A stretch of 37,974 nt of DNA, taken from the NCBI RefSeq assembly GCF_944387275.1, contig NZ_CALXEG010000031.1:1-37974 (forward strand). Reading direction: 5' to 3'. Of the stretch, positions 6,899 to 14,064 are shown one piece after another; within the stretch, counting starts at the first letter, position 1, and the number at the start of each line of letters is the position of its first letter. Below the pieces are notes generated by a model. The model had not been told where the DNA came from and made no database searches. It saw only the letters and a program-made list of their open reading frames with translations. Source of the stretch: an uncultured Pseudoflavonifractor sp. (GTDB lineage: Bacteria > Bacillota > Clostridia > Oscillospirales > Oscillospiraceae). The translations under genes and the position numbers were made by a program.

Positions 6899-7090
6899 CA
6901 AGAAGCTTGCAGGCGTGCGAAGCAGCCCGGATGGACCGGAGCGCAAGGGCGCGAAACCGAAGCGCCGCCTTGGGGCGCTGTTTCAAGCCCGCGCCGGAGG
7001 GAAGCCGGGCGCCGCGACGCCGCCGGAGCGTGACAAGAAGCGCGCAGGCGTAGGGCGCAGCCCGGATGGACCGGAGCACAAGGGCGCGAT
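6899..7090. repeat. pair of about 56-bp direct repeats
   Basis: Copy A (6899-6954) and copy B (7034-7090) share CAAGAAGC..GCAGGCGT and then GCAGCCCGGATGGACCGGAG followed by CAAGGGCGCGA with one change in the core. They are separated by about 80 bp of GC-rich sequence. They look like members of a dispersed repeat family rather than coding sequence. Confidence 0.8.
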
Positions 7091-7148
7091 GGGGAGCTCA
7101 CCAGGACGCCCGGAGACCTCCCCCTCATCCGGCCCTATGGGCCACCTT

Positions 7149-7166
7149 CCCCCAAGGGGGAAGGCT
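7149..7166. repeat. short GC-rich palindrome downstream of alr
   Basis: CCTTCCCCC followed by AAGGGGGAAGG forms a compact inverted repeat 13 bp past the alr stop codon (minus strand). It may serve as a transcript end or be part of a dispersed repetitive element. Confidence 0.5.
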
Positions 7167-7178
7167 TTGACGGTGCCC

Positions 7179-8321
7179 TTACCCCAGATACACCCGGGGA
7201 ACCCGCTCGGAGACGGCGCAGAGCAGCTCATACTGCACCGTCCCCGCCCGCTCTGCCGCGGCCTCCACTGTGACGGTCTCGCCGCCGTCGCTGCCGTAGA
7301 CCGTGGCCACGTCGCCGGGCCGGACGCCGGGGATGTCGGTCACGTCCACCATGCACATGTCCATGCACACCCGGCCCACCACTGGAGCCCGCTTTCCACG
7401 GATCAGCATCTCCAGCCCGTTGGAGCACAGGCGGGGCAGGCCGTCGGCATAGCCGATGGGCACCACTGCCAGCAGGCTGTCCCGCTGGAGGGTGCAGGTG
7501 CGGCCGTAGCTGACGCAGGTGCCGGCAGGCAGGGCCCGGACCGCCGCGATGCGGCTCTTCAGCTCCATCACCGGACGCAGGCCGGGGCCGTCCAGCCCCT
7601 CGCATTCGGGGGCGGGATAGTGGCCGTAGAGGGCGATGCCCGGCCGGACCATGTCCAGATAGGTGCAGGGGAAACGGAGCACAGCGCCGCTGTTGGCACA
7701 GTGGCGAATGGGGAAGGTGATCCCCCGCTCCGCCAGCCGGTCCAGCACCGTCAGGAAGCGGCCGAACTGGAGCATGGTGTACTCCTCGCTGCCGTCAGAG
7801 TCGGAGAAGTGGGTGAAAATCCCCTCCGCATCCAGTCCGGGCAGACGGCTGGCCTGGGCCAGCGCCTCCACCGACGCGTCCATGTGGGCCTCGTCGCAGA
7901 GAAAGCCCAGCCGGGACATGCCGGTGTCCACCTTCATGTGGACCTTCATGGTCTTCCCCGCCGCCACCGCCGCCGCCGAGAGAGCCTGCGCCGTCTCCAG
8001 GTCGGGCACGTTCTGGGTCAGGTCCAGCCGCAGCAGGTCGGCCGCGCACTCGTTGGGCGTGTCGCCCAGCACCAGGATGGGCATCCGAATGCCCGCCTCC
8101 CGCAGCTCGGCCGCCTCGTCCACGCAGGCCACCGCCAGGTACTCCGCCCCCAGCGCCTCCAGCCGCCGGGCCACAGGCACCGCGCCGTTGCCGTAGGCAT
8201 TGGCCTTCACCACGCCCAGGAATCGGCACCCCTGGGGCAGCAGGGCCCGCAGGGCCCGGTAATTATGTTCCAGATTGGCCAGGGATATCTCCCGCCAGGT
8301 TCTTGTCTGTAAACGTTCCAT
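7179..8321 (-). CDS. alr: alanine racemase
   Basis: 380 residues. PLP-dependent racemase that makes D-alanine for peptidoglycan. The N-terminal TIM barrel carries the PLP-lysine motif VVKANAYGNG (Lys39; usual form ends GHG). Other family marks: KVDTGMSRLGF (about 130-141), HCANSGA, DMVRPGIALYG, the second catalytic Tyr region CVSYGRT (about 264-270), and VGRVCMDMCMVD in the C-terminal beta domain. The ATG has AGAAGG seven bases upstream. An extended -10 (TGCTATAAT) lies 40 bp upstream. The order alr then mazF on one strand is the common Firmicutes arrangement, minus the antitoxin. Confidence 0.97.
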   Translation of the reverse strand: MERLQTRTWREISLANLEHNYRALRALLPQGCRFLGVVKANAYGNGAVPVARRLEALGAEYLAVACVDEAAELREAGIRMPILVLGDTPNECAADLLRLDLTQNVPDLETAQALSAAAVAAGKTMKVHMKVDTGMSRLGFLCDEAHMDASVEALAQASRLPGLDAEGIFTHFSDSDGSEEYTMLQFGRFLTVLDRLAERGITFPIRHCANSGAVLRFPCTYLDMVRPGIALYGHYPAPECEGLDGPGLRPVMELKSRIAAVRALPAGTCVSYGRTCTLQRDSLLAVVPIGYADGLPRLCSNGLEMLIRGKRAPVVGRVCMDMCMVDVTDIPGVRPGDVATVYGSDGGETVTVEAAAERAGTVQYELLCAVSERVPRVYLG

Positions 8322-8360
8322 ATGTCAACCTTCTTTATTGATGTGCCCATAGTCTTTTGT

Positions 8361-8369
8361 ATTATAGCA
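8361..8369 (-). promoter_or_regulatory. extended -10 promoter for alr
   Basis: On the minus strand TGCTATAAT (TATAAT at 8361-8366) sits about 40 bp before the alr start; the -35 position (TTCCAT) is weak, as expected for an extended -10 promoter. Confidence 0.55.
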
Positions 8370-8484
8370 CCATTCCACGTCAAATGGAAGGCAAAACTGA
8401 ATCCATTCCCATGCTCCGCCCCGTTTTCAGCAAACCGCCCCGTTCCGCCTCCCCATTCTTTTTCAGATCCCTGGGGGCTGCGTG

Positions 8485-8513
8485 TTGATAATGCTCGAAA
8501 TATACAGTATACT
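8485..8513 (+). promoter_or_regulatory. promoter of the membrane Cys/His protein gene
   Basis: TTGATA (8485-8490), 17-bp spacer, TATACT (8508-8513). The start codon follows at 8640, giving a leader of about 120 nt in which I see no recognised riboswitch. Confidence 0.65.
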
Positions 8514-8639
8514 CAGGATGTCAGCGCCTGCTGTGCCGTGTACTCAATCCGTCAGGCTCAAACCCCTTTGGACAAAACCGCACGCTTCTTCCCCTGTCCG
8601 CGCAGCGCCATACCATCTTTTTTTGAGGGAGTGCACCCG

Positions 8640-9701
8640 ATGAAACAGTATTCTTTTTCGTACCAGACGCCTATGAAATGGCACAAGTTTCTCACCTACT
8701 TCTGTCTCCCGCTCAGCTTCTTAAGTACCCTGGTGATGCTGCCGTCCATCATGAAAAACGCTGACCTGCTGAAATTCACCGAATATCATCTGCTGGGCGA
8801 AGTGGAGACGGTCATCTATGTCGCCTATCTGTTCATCAGCGCCAGAGCCTTCATCGGCCTGCTCAAACGGCGCTGGTTCGGCCCGTGCCTTCTTTTTGCC
8901 GCCTATGCCACAACGGGTATTTACGGCATCTTCCTGCTCCTTGTGGGCAATCTCTGGATCGGCAATGCGCTGCTCCTGTCCAGGGGCTTCTCCCAGGCCA
9001 TCGTGTCCTTTGTTTTTCTGGCGCTCAATGTGCTCTATTACAACAACCGGCGCATGCTCTTTTCCGGCGGCAATGCCGCCCCGGAAACAGCGCCCCCTGC
9101 CTCCCCCGCCTCTGCTGCCGTTCAAACCCCTCCCCCGCCTTCCGCCGCCCCCGCCCAGGCGCCTGTCAGCGCGCCCTCCTTTTACCTGCCGAGAGAAGTC
9201 CCGGCAGCTCCGCCCGCGGCCGAACCGGTCCCCTCGCCCGCTGATGTGAAAGACCGTCTGTCAGATGCGCCTTCCCACAACTCTGACACCGCTCTCGGAC
9301 CCGTCCCAGCCCCGTCTCCCGCCCAGGAGGCGCCTGCGCCCCAGAGTCTCTCCGCACAGCGTCCGCGCCCAGGCCTGCGCAAGGGCGTGGTAGCTGCCGC
9401 CTGCTGCGTGCTGGTCGTCATGGCCGGCGCCCTGGGATTTCTGGCCTGGAACACCTACACGCTGACGCAGCGCCTGGAGGATGCGGCGCTGGAGCAGCAG
9501 GCGCTCTCCGCACAGATCGACTCCCTGGAGGCCGACCTCAGCTTCTATACCTCCAAGATCGGCTTCGTCGTGGAGGATTCCGACCACTACCACACCCGGG
9601 ACTGCTATGTCTATAAACAGGCCGACAGCTTTTGGGCCTACAATATAGAATACTGCGCGTACCTGGGCTACACCCCCTGCCCCATCTGCTGGCCTCAATA
9701 G
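8640..9701 (+). CDS. polytopic membrane protein with proline-rich linker and C-terminal Ada-like Cys/His motif
   Basis: 353 residues from ATG 8640 (GAGGGAG upstream); upstream in-frame extensions have no ribosome binding site. Four hydrophobic segments lie in residues 15-135, then a Pro/Ala-rich linker (about 145-245), a fifth membrane segment (about 255-280), a short coiled coil (EQQALSAQIDSLEADLS) and a C-terminal motif: HYHTRDCYVYK, then YLGYTPCPIC three residues from the end. The spacing H-x3-C ... GY-x-PC-x2-C resembles the Ada-like zinc-binding motif often found at the end of nucleases and surface proteins. The function is unknown. The gene is not in an evident operon and diverges from alr. 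Confidence 0.75.
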   Translation: MKQYSFSYQTPMKWHKFLTYFCLPLSFLSTLVMLPSIMKNADLLKFTEYHLLGEVETVIYVAYLFISARAFIGLLKRRWFGPCLLFAAYATTGIYGIFLLLVGNLWIGNALLLSRGFSQAIVSFVFLALNVLYYNNRRMLFSGGNAAPETAPPASPASAAVQTPPPPSAAPAQAPVSAPSFYLPREVPAAPPAAEPVPSPADVKDRLSDAPSHNSDTALGPVPAPSPAQEAPAPQSLSAQRPRPGLRKGVVAAACCVLVVMAGALGFLAWNTYTLTQRLEDAALEQQALSAQIDSLEADLSFYTSKIGFVVEDSDHYHTRDCYVYKQADSFWAYNIEYCAYLGYTPCPICWPQ

Positions 9702-9772
9702 TCTGTCTTTTCCGGCGCTTCCTGCCGCCGCTGTCCCGCTGCCCGGCAGGAGAAGCTTCATGTCCTGCCTTT

Positions 9773-9790
9773 TGGCCTCATACGAGGCCA
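9773..9790 (+). terminator. hairpin downstream of the membrane protein gene
   Basis: TGGCCTC/GAGGCCA with loop ATAC (9773-9790), not followed by a T run; a weak terminator candidate. The rest of the 236-bp gap holds only the next promoter. Confidence 0.3.
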
Positions 9791-9871
9791 TTAACGGAAA
9801 TTTACCCGTTCTTTTAACTGTATTTAATATGGCGTTCATAATTTAGCAATGATAAATGAACCCTCTGCCGT

Positions 9872-9877
9872 TATAAT
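9872..9877 (+). promoter_or_regulatory. -10 element of the phasin-like gene
   Basis: Consensus TATAAT at 9872-9877, with ATGATA 17 bp upstream (9849-9854) as a partial -35. The region before it is AT-rich, unlike the genes around it. Confidence 0.5.
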
Positions 9878-9937
9878 ATGGACAGTAAAAGAAATCCGAA
9901 ACCAAACCGATATCTTTGTTTTGAGGAGGAATCAAAT

Positions 9938-10348
9938 ATGTTAGAAGATCTGGGCAAGGACCTGGCCAACATCGCCATGGCAGGCGTGGGCGCCATCGCC
10001 ATCCTGACCGAGAAGGCCGTTGAGGTGGGCAAGGTGTGCGCCGAGAAGGGCGCCGAGACCCTGGAGAAGGGCAAGGCCGCCAGCGAGGAGCTGCGCCGCA
10101 AGGGCGAGCAGGTGGCGGCGGAGCGCCGCGAGAAGGCCCGCCAGGACTACCTGGAGAGCCTGGACGCCGCCGGCCGCGAGGAGCTGCGCCGCAAGCTGGC
10201 CGAGCTGGACGCCAAGGAGGCCGCCGAGAAGGCTGCTGCCGAGGCCGCTGCCGCTGAGGCTGCCGCTGCTGAAGCCGCCGAGCGCACCGTGGAGGACAAT
10301 GTCATTGACTTCGGCGGTGAGCACAAGGACGACGGCCAGGGCGAGTAA
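9938..10348 (+). CDS. phasin-like helical protein
   Basis: 136 residues from the ATG at 9938, preceded by GAGGAGGA; upstream in-frame codons are dismissed because this site fits. Residues 1-45 (MLEDLGKDLANIAMAGVGA) form an amphipathic helix resembling the N terminus of small phasin-like clostridial proteins. Residues 50-120 are almost entirely charged/alanine helix (Arg/Lys/Glu, then runs of Ala-Glu), predicted coiled coil. The C terminus is acidic (VEDNVIDFGGEHKDDGQGE). No signal peptide. Possible roles are surface coating of a granule or membrane, or stress protection; neither is shown by sequence. A bidirectional terminator follows. Confidence 0.75.
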   Translation: MLEDLGKDLANIAMAGVGAIAILTEKAVEVGKVCAEKGAETLEKGKAASEELRRKGEQVAAERREKARQDYLESLDAAGREELRRKLAELDAKEAAEKAAAEAAAAEAAAAEAAERTVEDNVIDFGGEHKDDGQGE

Positions 10349-10379
10349 GCCCCGCCGGACACAATCCCATATACAGCAA

Positions 10380-10412
10380 AAGGGGCCCGTTACACTTGGT
10401 AACGGGCCCCTT
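10380..10412. terminator. bidirectional terminator
   Basis: Perfect 14-bp stem AAGGGGCCCGTTAC (10380-10393) with its complement (10399-10412), loop ACTTG, between convergent genes. Confidence 0.8.
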
Positions 10413-10423
10413 GGCATATTCCA

Positions 10424-11146
10424 TCAGGAGAAGGCGATATTGTAGATGCCGTAGCCGGCCTGAGAGTGCAGATCGGACTTCACCACCAGCAGTTTCACAT
10501 TGGCGGCCCGGTTCAGGGGCACGGTGATGGTCTGGGGCGCGCCGTCCCACTTGAGGTCATAGCTGGTGCTCAGTTCCCCATCCAGGTAGACCTCCAGCGT
10601 GGCGTTATCAGTACTTGTTCCGTCTACATGCCCCACGGTAAAGGTCATGGTGCTGTACTTCAGGTCTGTATTCCACAGCGCGTAGGACGCGTCGAAGGAT
10701 ATGCCGTTCCGGTCCTGGAGCATGACGCCCTCGGTGATGTCCTTTCCGGCCACCGTCATGTACTCTTTCAGATTGCTGCCGTCGTAAGTTTTGCTCCATT
10801 TGTTGATCTCATAGGGGGGCAGCAGCTTCATCCAGCTGTCGGCCTGGCCGGGGATCTCGCCCACATAGACTGTGGCGGTCTCGCCGTCCCAGGTGACCTC
10901 CTTGCCCAGGGCCTCGCCAATGGCGCGGACAGGCAGATAGGTGGTCCCCTCGCTGGCGAACGGCTCCACTACCTTGCCGTTGGCGTCGGTGGGGGTGATC
11001 TCCTTGCCGTCCACCACGATGCGGATGTTCATATAGTTGGCCTCGATCATCCTGGTCGTAACAGCACCGGCAGCGAACGCTGTCCCGCACAGAGACACGG
11101 CCGCGACAGCAACGGCGAGAATCTTTTTCTGCGTATTCTTTTTCAT
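10424..11146 (-). CDS. exported stalk-domain (copper amine oxidase N-like) protein
   Basis: 240 residues from ATG 11146, chosen because AAGGAGGACG lies just upstream; the longer frame from 11194 lacks a site. Signal peptide MKKNTQKKILAVAVAAVSL..AFA. Residues about 30-90 match the stalk domain: IRIVVDGKEITP, FASEGTTYLPVRAIGEALG, VTWDGETATVYVG. Residues 130-240 look like a beta-sandwich (NPCBM/CBM-like) with FDASYALWNTDLKYSTMTFTVG and LEVYLDGEL. Such proteins are cell-wall or extracellular binding proteins. The ligand is unknown. The gene is followed by a strong terminator. Confidence 0.82.
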   Translation of the reverse strand: MKKNTQKKILAVAVAAVSLCGTAFAAGAVTTRMIEANYMNIRIVVDGKEITPTDANGKVVEPFASEGTTYLPVRAIGEALGKEVTWDGETATVYVGEIPGQADSWMKLLPPYEINKWSKTYDGSNLKEYMTVAGKDITEGVMLQDRNGISFDASYALWNTDLKYSTMTFTVGHVDGTSTDNATLEVYLDGELSTSYDLKWDGAPQTITVPLNRAANVKLLVVKSDLHSQAGYGIYNIAFS

Positions 11147-11253
11147 GACACGTCCTCCTTTTTTCTTTCCGGGTGCTTTACCCTTATCCCGCATGAATCA
11201 TTATGGCCCTTTCCCTCCTGCTTGTCAATCCCGTGCAGCTCTTCCTGTTTTCC

Positions 11254-11859
11254 TCAGGCCATCTGAACATCGGAAAACACGCACTGGAGAACGGTAAAGC
11301 CGTCCACCGCCACCTCCCCCCGGAGAAGGGCGTGGCTGGCGGCGTCAAACCAGACTGTGGTCTCAGTGCCGGTCCCAGGCTGGGCATCGGGCGCCCGGTA
11401 GCACACCCGGAGGGTCTCCTGCTCCCCAAGCTGCTCCGTGCAGCACTCGGCGATGAACCCCTCCCGCACCTGGCCCAGCAGGGCGGGCACCGCGTCCACC
11501 GGCGAGACCCCCTCCTCCGACAGCGGCCCGGTCTCCAGCCGGACGCCGTCGTACTCCAGGGCCGTCTCCCCGTCCTGCACCCGCAGGGTCACGCCCGCCA
11601 CCTCCTCGGGGGCGGTCAGGGTGAGGGTGGTGCCCTCCGTCTGGTCCCAGGCCAGAGCCATGCCGTAGGTATATACCCGCTCTCCGTAGTCCGCCGTGAC
11701 CTCCAGCCCGGCGGACAGGGCCGTCATGCCGATGTACTCCGTGCGGATCTCCAGCGCCAGCTCCTCCGCCCCCCGGCCCGCTCCGCTGTCCCGGCCGCAG
11801 CCCGCCAGCAGCACAAGGGCCAGGATCATCATCTGTGCACCGATCTTCCTCCGGCGCAC
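11254..11859 (-). CDS. lipoprotein of unknown function, LolA/MucB-like fold suspected
   Basis: 201 residues from a GTG start (11857-11859) with GGGAGGAG upstream. The signal peptide ends in the lipobox LLAGC (Cys21). The mature protein is beta-rich (EIRTEYIGMTALSAGLEVTADYG, then ETTVWFDAASHALLRGEVAVDG), reminiscent of LolA/RseB-like half-barrel lipoproteins in Firmicutes. It lies 21 bp after nnr and is probably cotranscribed with it. No catalytic motif is visible; assignment of the fold is by pattern only. Confidence 0.75.
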   Translation of the reverse strand: MRRRKIGAQMMILALVLLAGCGRDSGAGRGAEELALEIRTEYIGMTALSAGLEVTADYGERVYTYGMALAWDQTEGTTLTLTAPEEVAGVTLRVQDGETALEYDGVRLETGPLSEEGVSPVDAVPALLGQVREGFIAECCTEQLGEQETLRVCYRAPDAQPGTGTETTVWFDAASHALLRGEVAVDGFTVLQCVFSDVQMA

Positions 11860-11880
11860 AAGCCTCTCCTCCCTGTCCGA

Positions 11881-13410
11881 TTATTTCGTCAGCTCCCGCA
11901 TCACCCGGGGCAGCATGCGGATGATGTCCGTGGGGGTCATGCTGTACTCACCCATGGCCTCGGCGCACAGGTCTCCCGCACGGCCGTGAATCCAAACCGC
12001 CAGCGGCGCCGCCTCACGGGGCGTGAAGCCCTGGCCCAGCAGGGACACCAGAATACCGGAGAGCACATCCCCGCTGCCCCCCTTGGCCATGCCAGGGTTG
12101 CCGGTGGTGTTGACATAGGCCGTGCCGTCAGGGAAAGCGGTGATGGTCCGGTGCCCCTTCAGCACCAGACAGCAGCTGTGAGCCACCGCAAAGTCTCGTG
12201 CCACAGCCAGCCGGTCCTCCCCCGGGAGGGCCCCCGTCAGCCGGGCAAACTCCCCGTCGTGAGGGGTGAGAATGGTGCAGGCCCCACGGTTATCCAGTAC
12301 ATCCATATGCCCCACCAGCGCATTTATGCCGTCGGCATCCAGCACCACAGGCAGGGTGGTCTCGGCCAGCACATGCCGCACCACCGCGTCCACCGCGTTG
12401 GACCGGCCCAGACCGGGGCCCAGCAGACACACCCACTTGCCGCCCAGCTTCTCCAGCAGTGGCTCGGTGGCCGCCAGCTCCAGCTTGCCGTCCTTGCCGG
12501 CAGGCAGCGGATGGGGCATGGCCTCGTCCAGCTTGGTGGCCGCCACAGACCAGATGGGGGCGGGCACGCCCACCGTCACCAGGCCCGCGCCGGTGCGCAC
12601 CGCCGCCTGAGCCGCCATCACCGGCGCGCCCGACAGCCCCACGCTGCCGCCCAGGATGTACACCCGGCCGAAGTCTCCCTTGTGGGCGTCACGGGGCCGG
12701 ACGGGCAGGGACACCCTGCTCCGGTCCACGCTGGTCACCGGGTAGGACTCCCGCTGGACCAGGTCGTCGGGGATGCCGATGTCCACCACCTCCAGCGCAC
12801 CGCAGCACAGGCCGCCCTTGCCCACAAAGTGTCCGGCCTTAGGCAGTGTAAAGGTAACTGTCTTTGCAGCGTTTACCGCCGTGCCCAGCACCCGGCCCGT
12901 GTCCGCCTCCACGCCGCTGGCGATGTCCACCGACACCACCGGTACGCCGCAGGTGTTCATCATCTGCACCGCCGTCACAGCGTCGCCCCGCAGGTCGGTG
13001 TTCAGGCCGATGCCGAAGAGGGCGTCCACCATCACGTCGGCCTCCAGGCTCCAGGCCGCAAACTGGGGGTCAGAATCTGTAAAGTCTTCCAGCTTTCCAC
13101 CGGATTGCTCCAGCCGACGCTCCATCTCCCGGCAGTCAGCGCTCATCTTCTCCCGCTTGCCCACCAGGACGCAGCGCACCTCCCAGCCCATCTCCAGCAG
13201 GAAGCGGGCAGCGGCCACGCCGTCGCCGCCGTTGTTGCCGGGGCCGCAGAACAGCACCGCACGGCCGTCGGTCTTGCCTCCGGCCAACTCACTGACCGCA
13301 CGGGCCACCGCGCAGGCCGCCGCCTCCATCAGCTGTACCGAGGGTATCCCCCGCTCCTCTATGGCTGTCCGGTCCATCTCCCGCATCTGCGCCGCTGTGG
13401 CGATATTCAT
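11881..13410 (-). CDS. nnr: bifunctional NAD(P)H-hydrate epimerase / ADP-dependent dehydratase
   Basis: 509 residues. Metabolite-repair enzyme: the N-terminal YjeF_N domain (about 1-215) epimerises NAD(P)HX, and the C-terminal ribokinase-like domain (about 225-505) dehydrates the S form using ADP or ATP. Visible motifs: FCGPGNNGGDGVAAARFL (about 93-110), VDALFGIGL, LTPHDGEFARLTG, VLKGHRTI, and the nucleotide/catalytic loop GNPGMAKGGSGDVLSG near residue 435. The ATG at 13410 is preceded by GAGGAGCG. A sigma70 promoter with two overlapping palindromes lies upstream (13459-13504). It heads a two-gene unit with the lipoprotein. Confidence 0.96.
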   Translation of the reverse strand: MNIATAAQMREMDRTAIEERGIPSVQLMEAAACAVARAVSELAGGKTDGRAVLFCGPGNNGGDGVAAARFLLEMGWEVRCVLVGKREKMSADCREMERRLEQSGGKLEDFTDSDPQFAAWSLEADVMVDALFGIGLNTDLRGDAVTAVQMMNTCGVPVVSVDIASGVEADTGRVLGTAVNAAKTVTFTLPKAGHFVGKGGLCCGALEVVDIGIPDDLVQRESYPVTSVDRSRVSLPVRPRDAHKGDFGRVYILGGSVGLSGAPVMAAQAAVRTGAGLVTVGVPAPIWSVAATKLDEAMPHPLPAGKDGKLELAATEPLLEKLGGKWVCLLGPGLGRSNAVDAVVRHVLAETTLPVVLDADGINALVGHMDVLDNRGACTILTPHDGEFARLTGALPGEDRLAVARDFAVAHSCCLVLKGHRTITAFPDGTAYVNTTGNPGMAKGGSGDVLSGILVSLLGQGFTPREAAPLAVWIHGRAGDLCAEAMGEYSMTPTDIIRMLPRVMRELTK

Positions 13411-13458
13411 TGTGGATCACGCTCCTCTTTCTCTCTTTCCCGGCCCTCAGGCCCTATT

Positions 13459-13483
13459 CCTAATAATAGGCCTATATTATAGG
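13459..13483. promoter_or_regulatory. twin palindromes overlapping the nnr promoter (candidate operator)
   Basis: CCTAATAATAGG (13459-13470) abuts CCTATATTATAGG (13471-13483). Both are near-perfect palindromes sharing CCTA...TAGG, and the second covers the nnr -10. This is the arrangement expected for a repressor site; the regulator is unknown. Confidence 0.45.
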
Positions 13484-13504
13484 TCACCCCGCACGTTCCG
13501 TCAA
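13476..13504 (-). promoter_or_regulatory. promoter of nnr
   Basis: Minus strand TTGACG (13499-13504), 17-bp spacer, consensus TATAAT (13476-13481). Confidence 0.75.
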
Positions 13505-13553
13505 TCGTCACGGCGCTACTTCGCACATTCGCCTCAAATGACCCAAATTCATC

Positions 13554-13582
13554 TTGCAATTTTTCCGCTATTGTGATATATT
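13554..13582 (+). promoter_or_regulatory. promoter of the pheST T-box operon
   Basis: TTGCAA (13554-13559), 17-bp spacer, TATATT (13577-13582); the T-box leader starts just downstream. Confidence 0.65.
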
Positions 13583-13589
13583 TGGCGGT

Positions 13590-13835
13590 AACGAAACGCG
13601 AGGAACAGGAAAATAGCGCGGAAACTTCGGAGCAGAGAATGGCGGTCACCGGCTGAAAGTCGCCTGCGGAGCACGCGCTTGGTTCGCCTGGGAGCGGCCG
13701 CGGGGAAAGACGCGGACGGTTTGCCATCCGTTACAGCGGCATCAAGTGCGTGCGCGTCTGCGCGCGAATGCGGGTGGTACCGCGGAAGGTTTGCCTTTCG
13801 TCCCAAGCAATTGGGAGGAAAGGCTTTTTGTTATG
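13590..13835 (+). ncRNA. T-box riboswitch leader, phenylalanine type
   Basis: The leader has the distal AGAGAATGGCGG-like part of stem I, a candidate specifier TTC (Phe) at 13683-13685 in GGTTCGCCTGGGAG, and the T-box core GAATGCGGGTGGTACCGCGG (13766-13785), which binds the uncharged tRNA acceptor end. A terminator follows at 13793-13829. T-boxes of this kind raise expression of the synthetase when the matching tRNA is uncharged, and the specifier agrees with the downstream pheS and pheT. Confidence 0.9.
13793..13829 (+). terminator. T-box-controlled terminator
   Basis: GCCTTTCGTCCCAA (13793-13806) pairs with TTGGGAGGAAAGGC (13811-13824) with one mismatch, followed by TTTTT. Its 5' part can instead pair with the T-box side to form an antiterminator. 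Confidence 0.85.
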
Positions 13836-13851
13836 CAAAAGCACAACAAAA

Positions 13852-13992
13852 ATGGCCCTGTGCCGCCTCCGGCGGCACGGCCATGGAATCAAAGCGCATG
13901 GGCCGGAACGGCCCATATGCGCATAAACTTCATGCGCCGCTGGCCTTTGCCTGTTTTCGTAGTGTGCTCTTGGCGCATGAAGTTTGTTGCGC
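13852..13992. repeat. cluster of three inverted repeats in the pheS leader
   Basis: Between the T-box terminator and pheS lie: ATGGCC..GTGCCGCC/GGCGGCAC..GGCCAT (13852-13884); GCGCATGGGCCG/CGGCCCATATGCGC (13894-13922); and GCGCATAAACTTCATGCGCC (13919-13938) with a near-complement at 13972-13992. No gene fits this 225-bp stretch. It looks like an inserted palindromic repeat element and would be part of the pheST transcript. Confidence 0.7.
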
Positions 13993-14064
13993 AGACCACG
14001 GGCACCTGTCTTATAAAGTGAGGGCGGCCGGCTCGCCGGCCGTCCAGAAAAAGGAGTTGCAGCT

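Larger units (their letters stand above)
6722..7178. other. repeat-filled spacer between alr and mazF, no gene
   Basis: This 457-bp stretch contains two copies of a 56-bp repeat and, at 7117-7168, an element with ATGGGCCACCTTCCCCC and a CCTTCCCCCAAGGGGGAAGG palindrome of the kind dispersed through Oscillospiraceae genomes. Short open frames on both strands are repeat translations without ribosome binding sites. I found no antitoxin-like frame. Confidence 0.6.

Noticed and set aside
6758-7128. Possible small antitoxin frames between alr and mazF
   Set aside because: These frames run through the duplicated non-coding repeats, have no ribosome binding sites and no ribbon-helix-helix or AbrB-like pattern.
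8514-8639. Possible riboswitch in the leader of the membrane protein gene
   Set aside because: No conserved core of a known class is visible and no terminator precedes the start codon.
11203-13482. 759-codon plus-strand frame over the lipoprotein and nnr genes
   Set aside because: Composition is His/Gly/Ala/Arg-rich shadow sequence antisense to Nnr, whose motifs are unmistakable.
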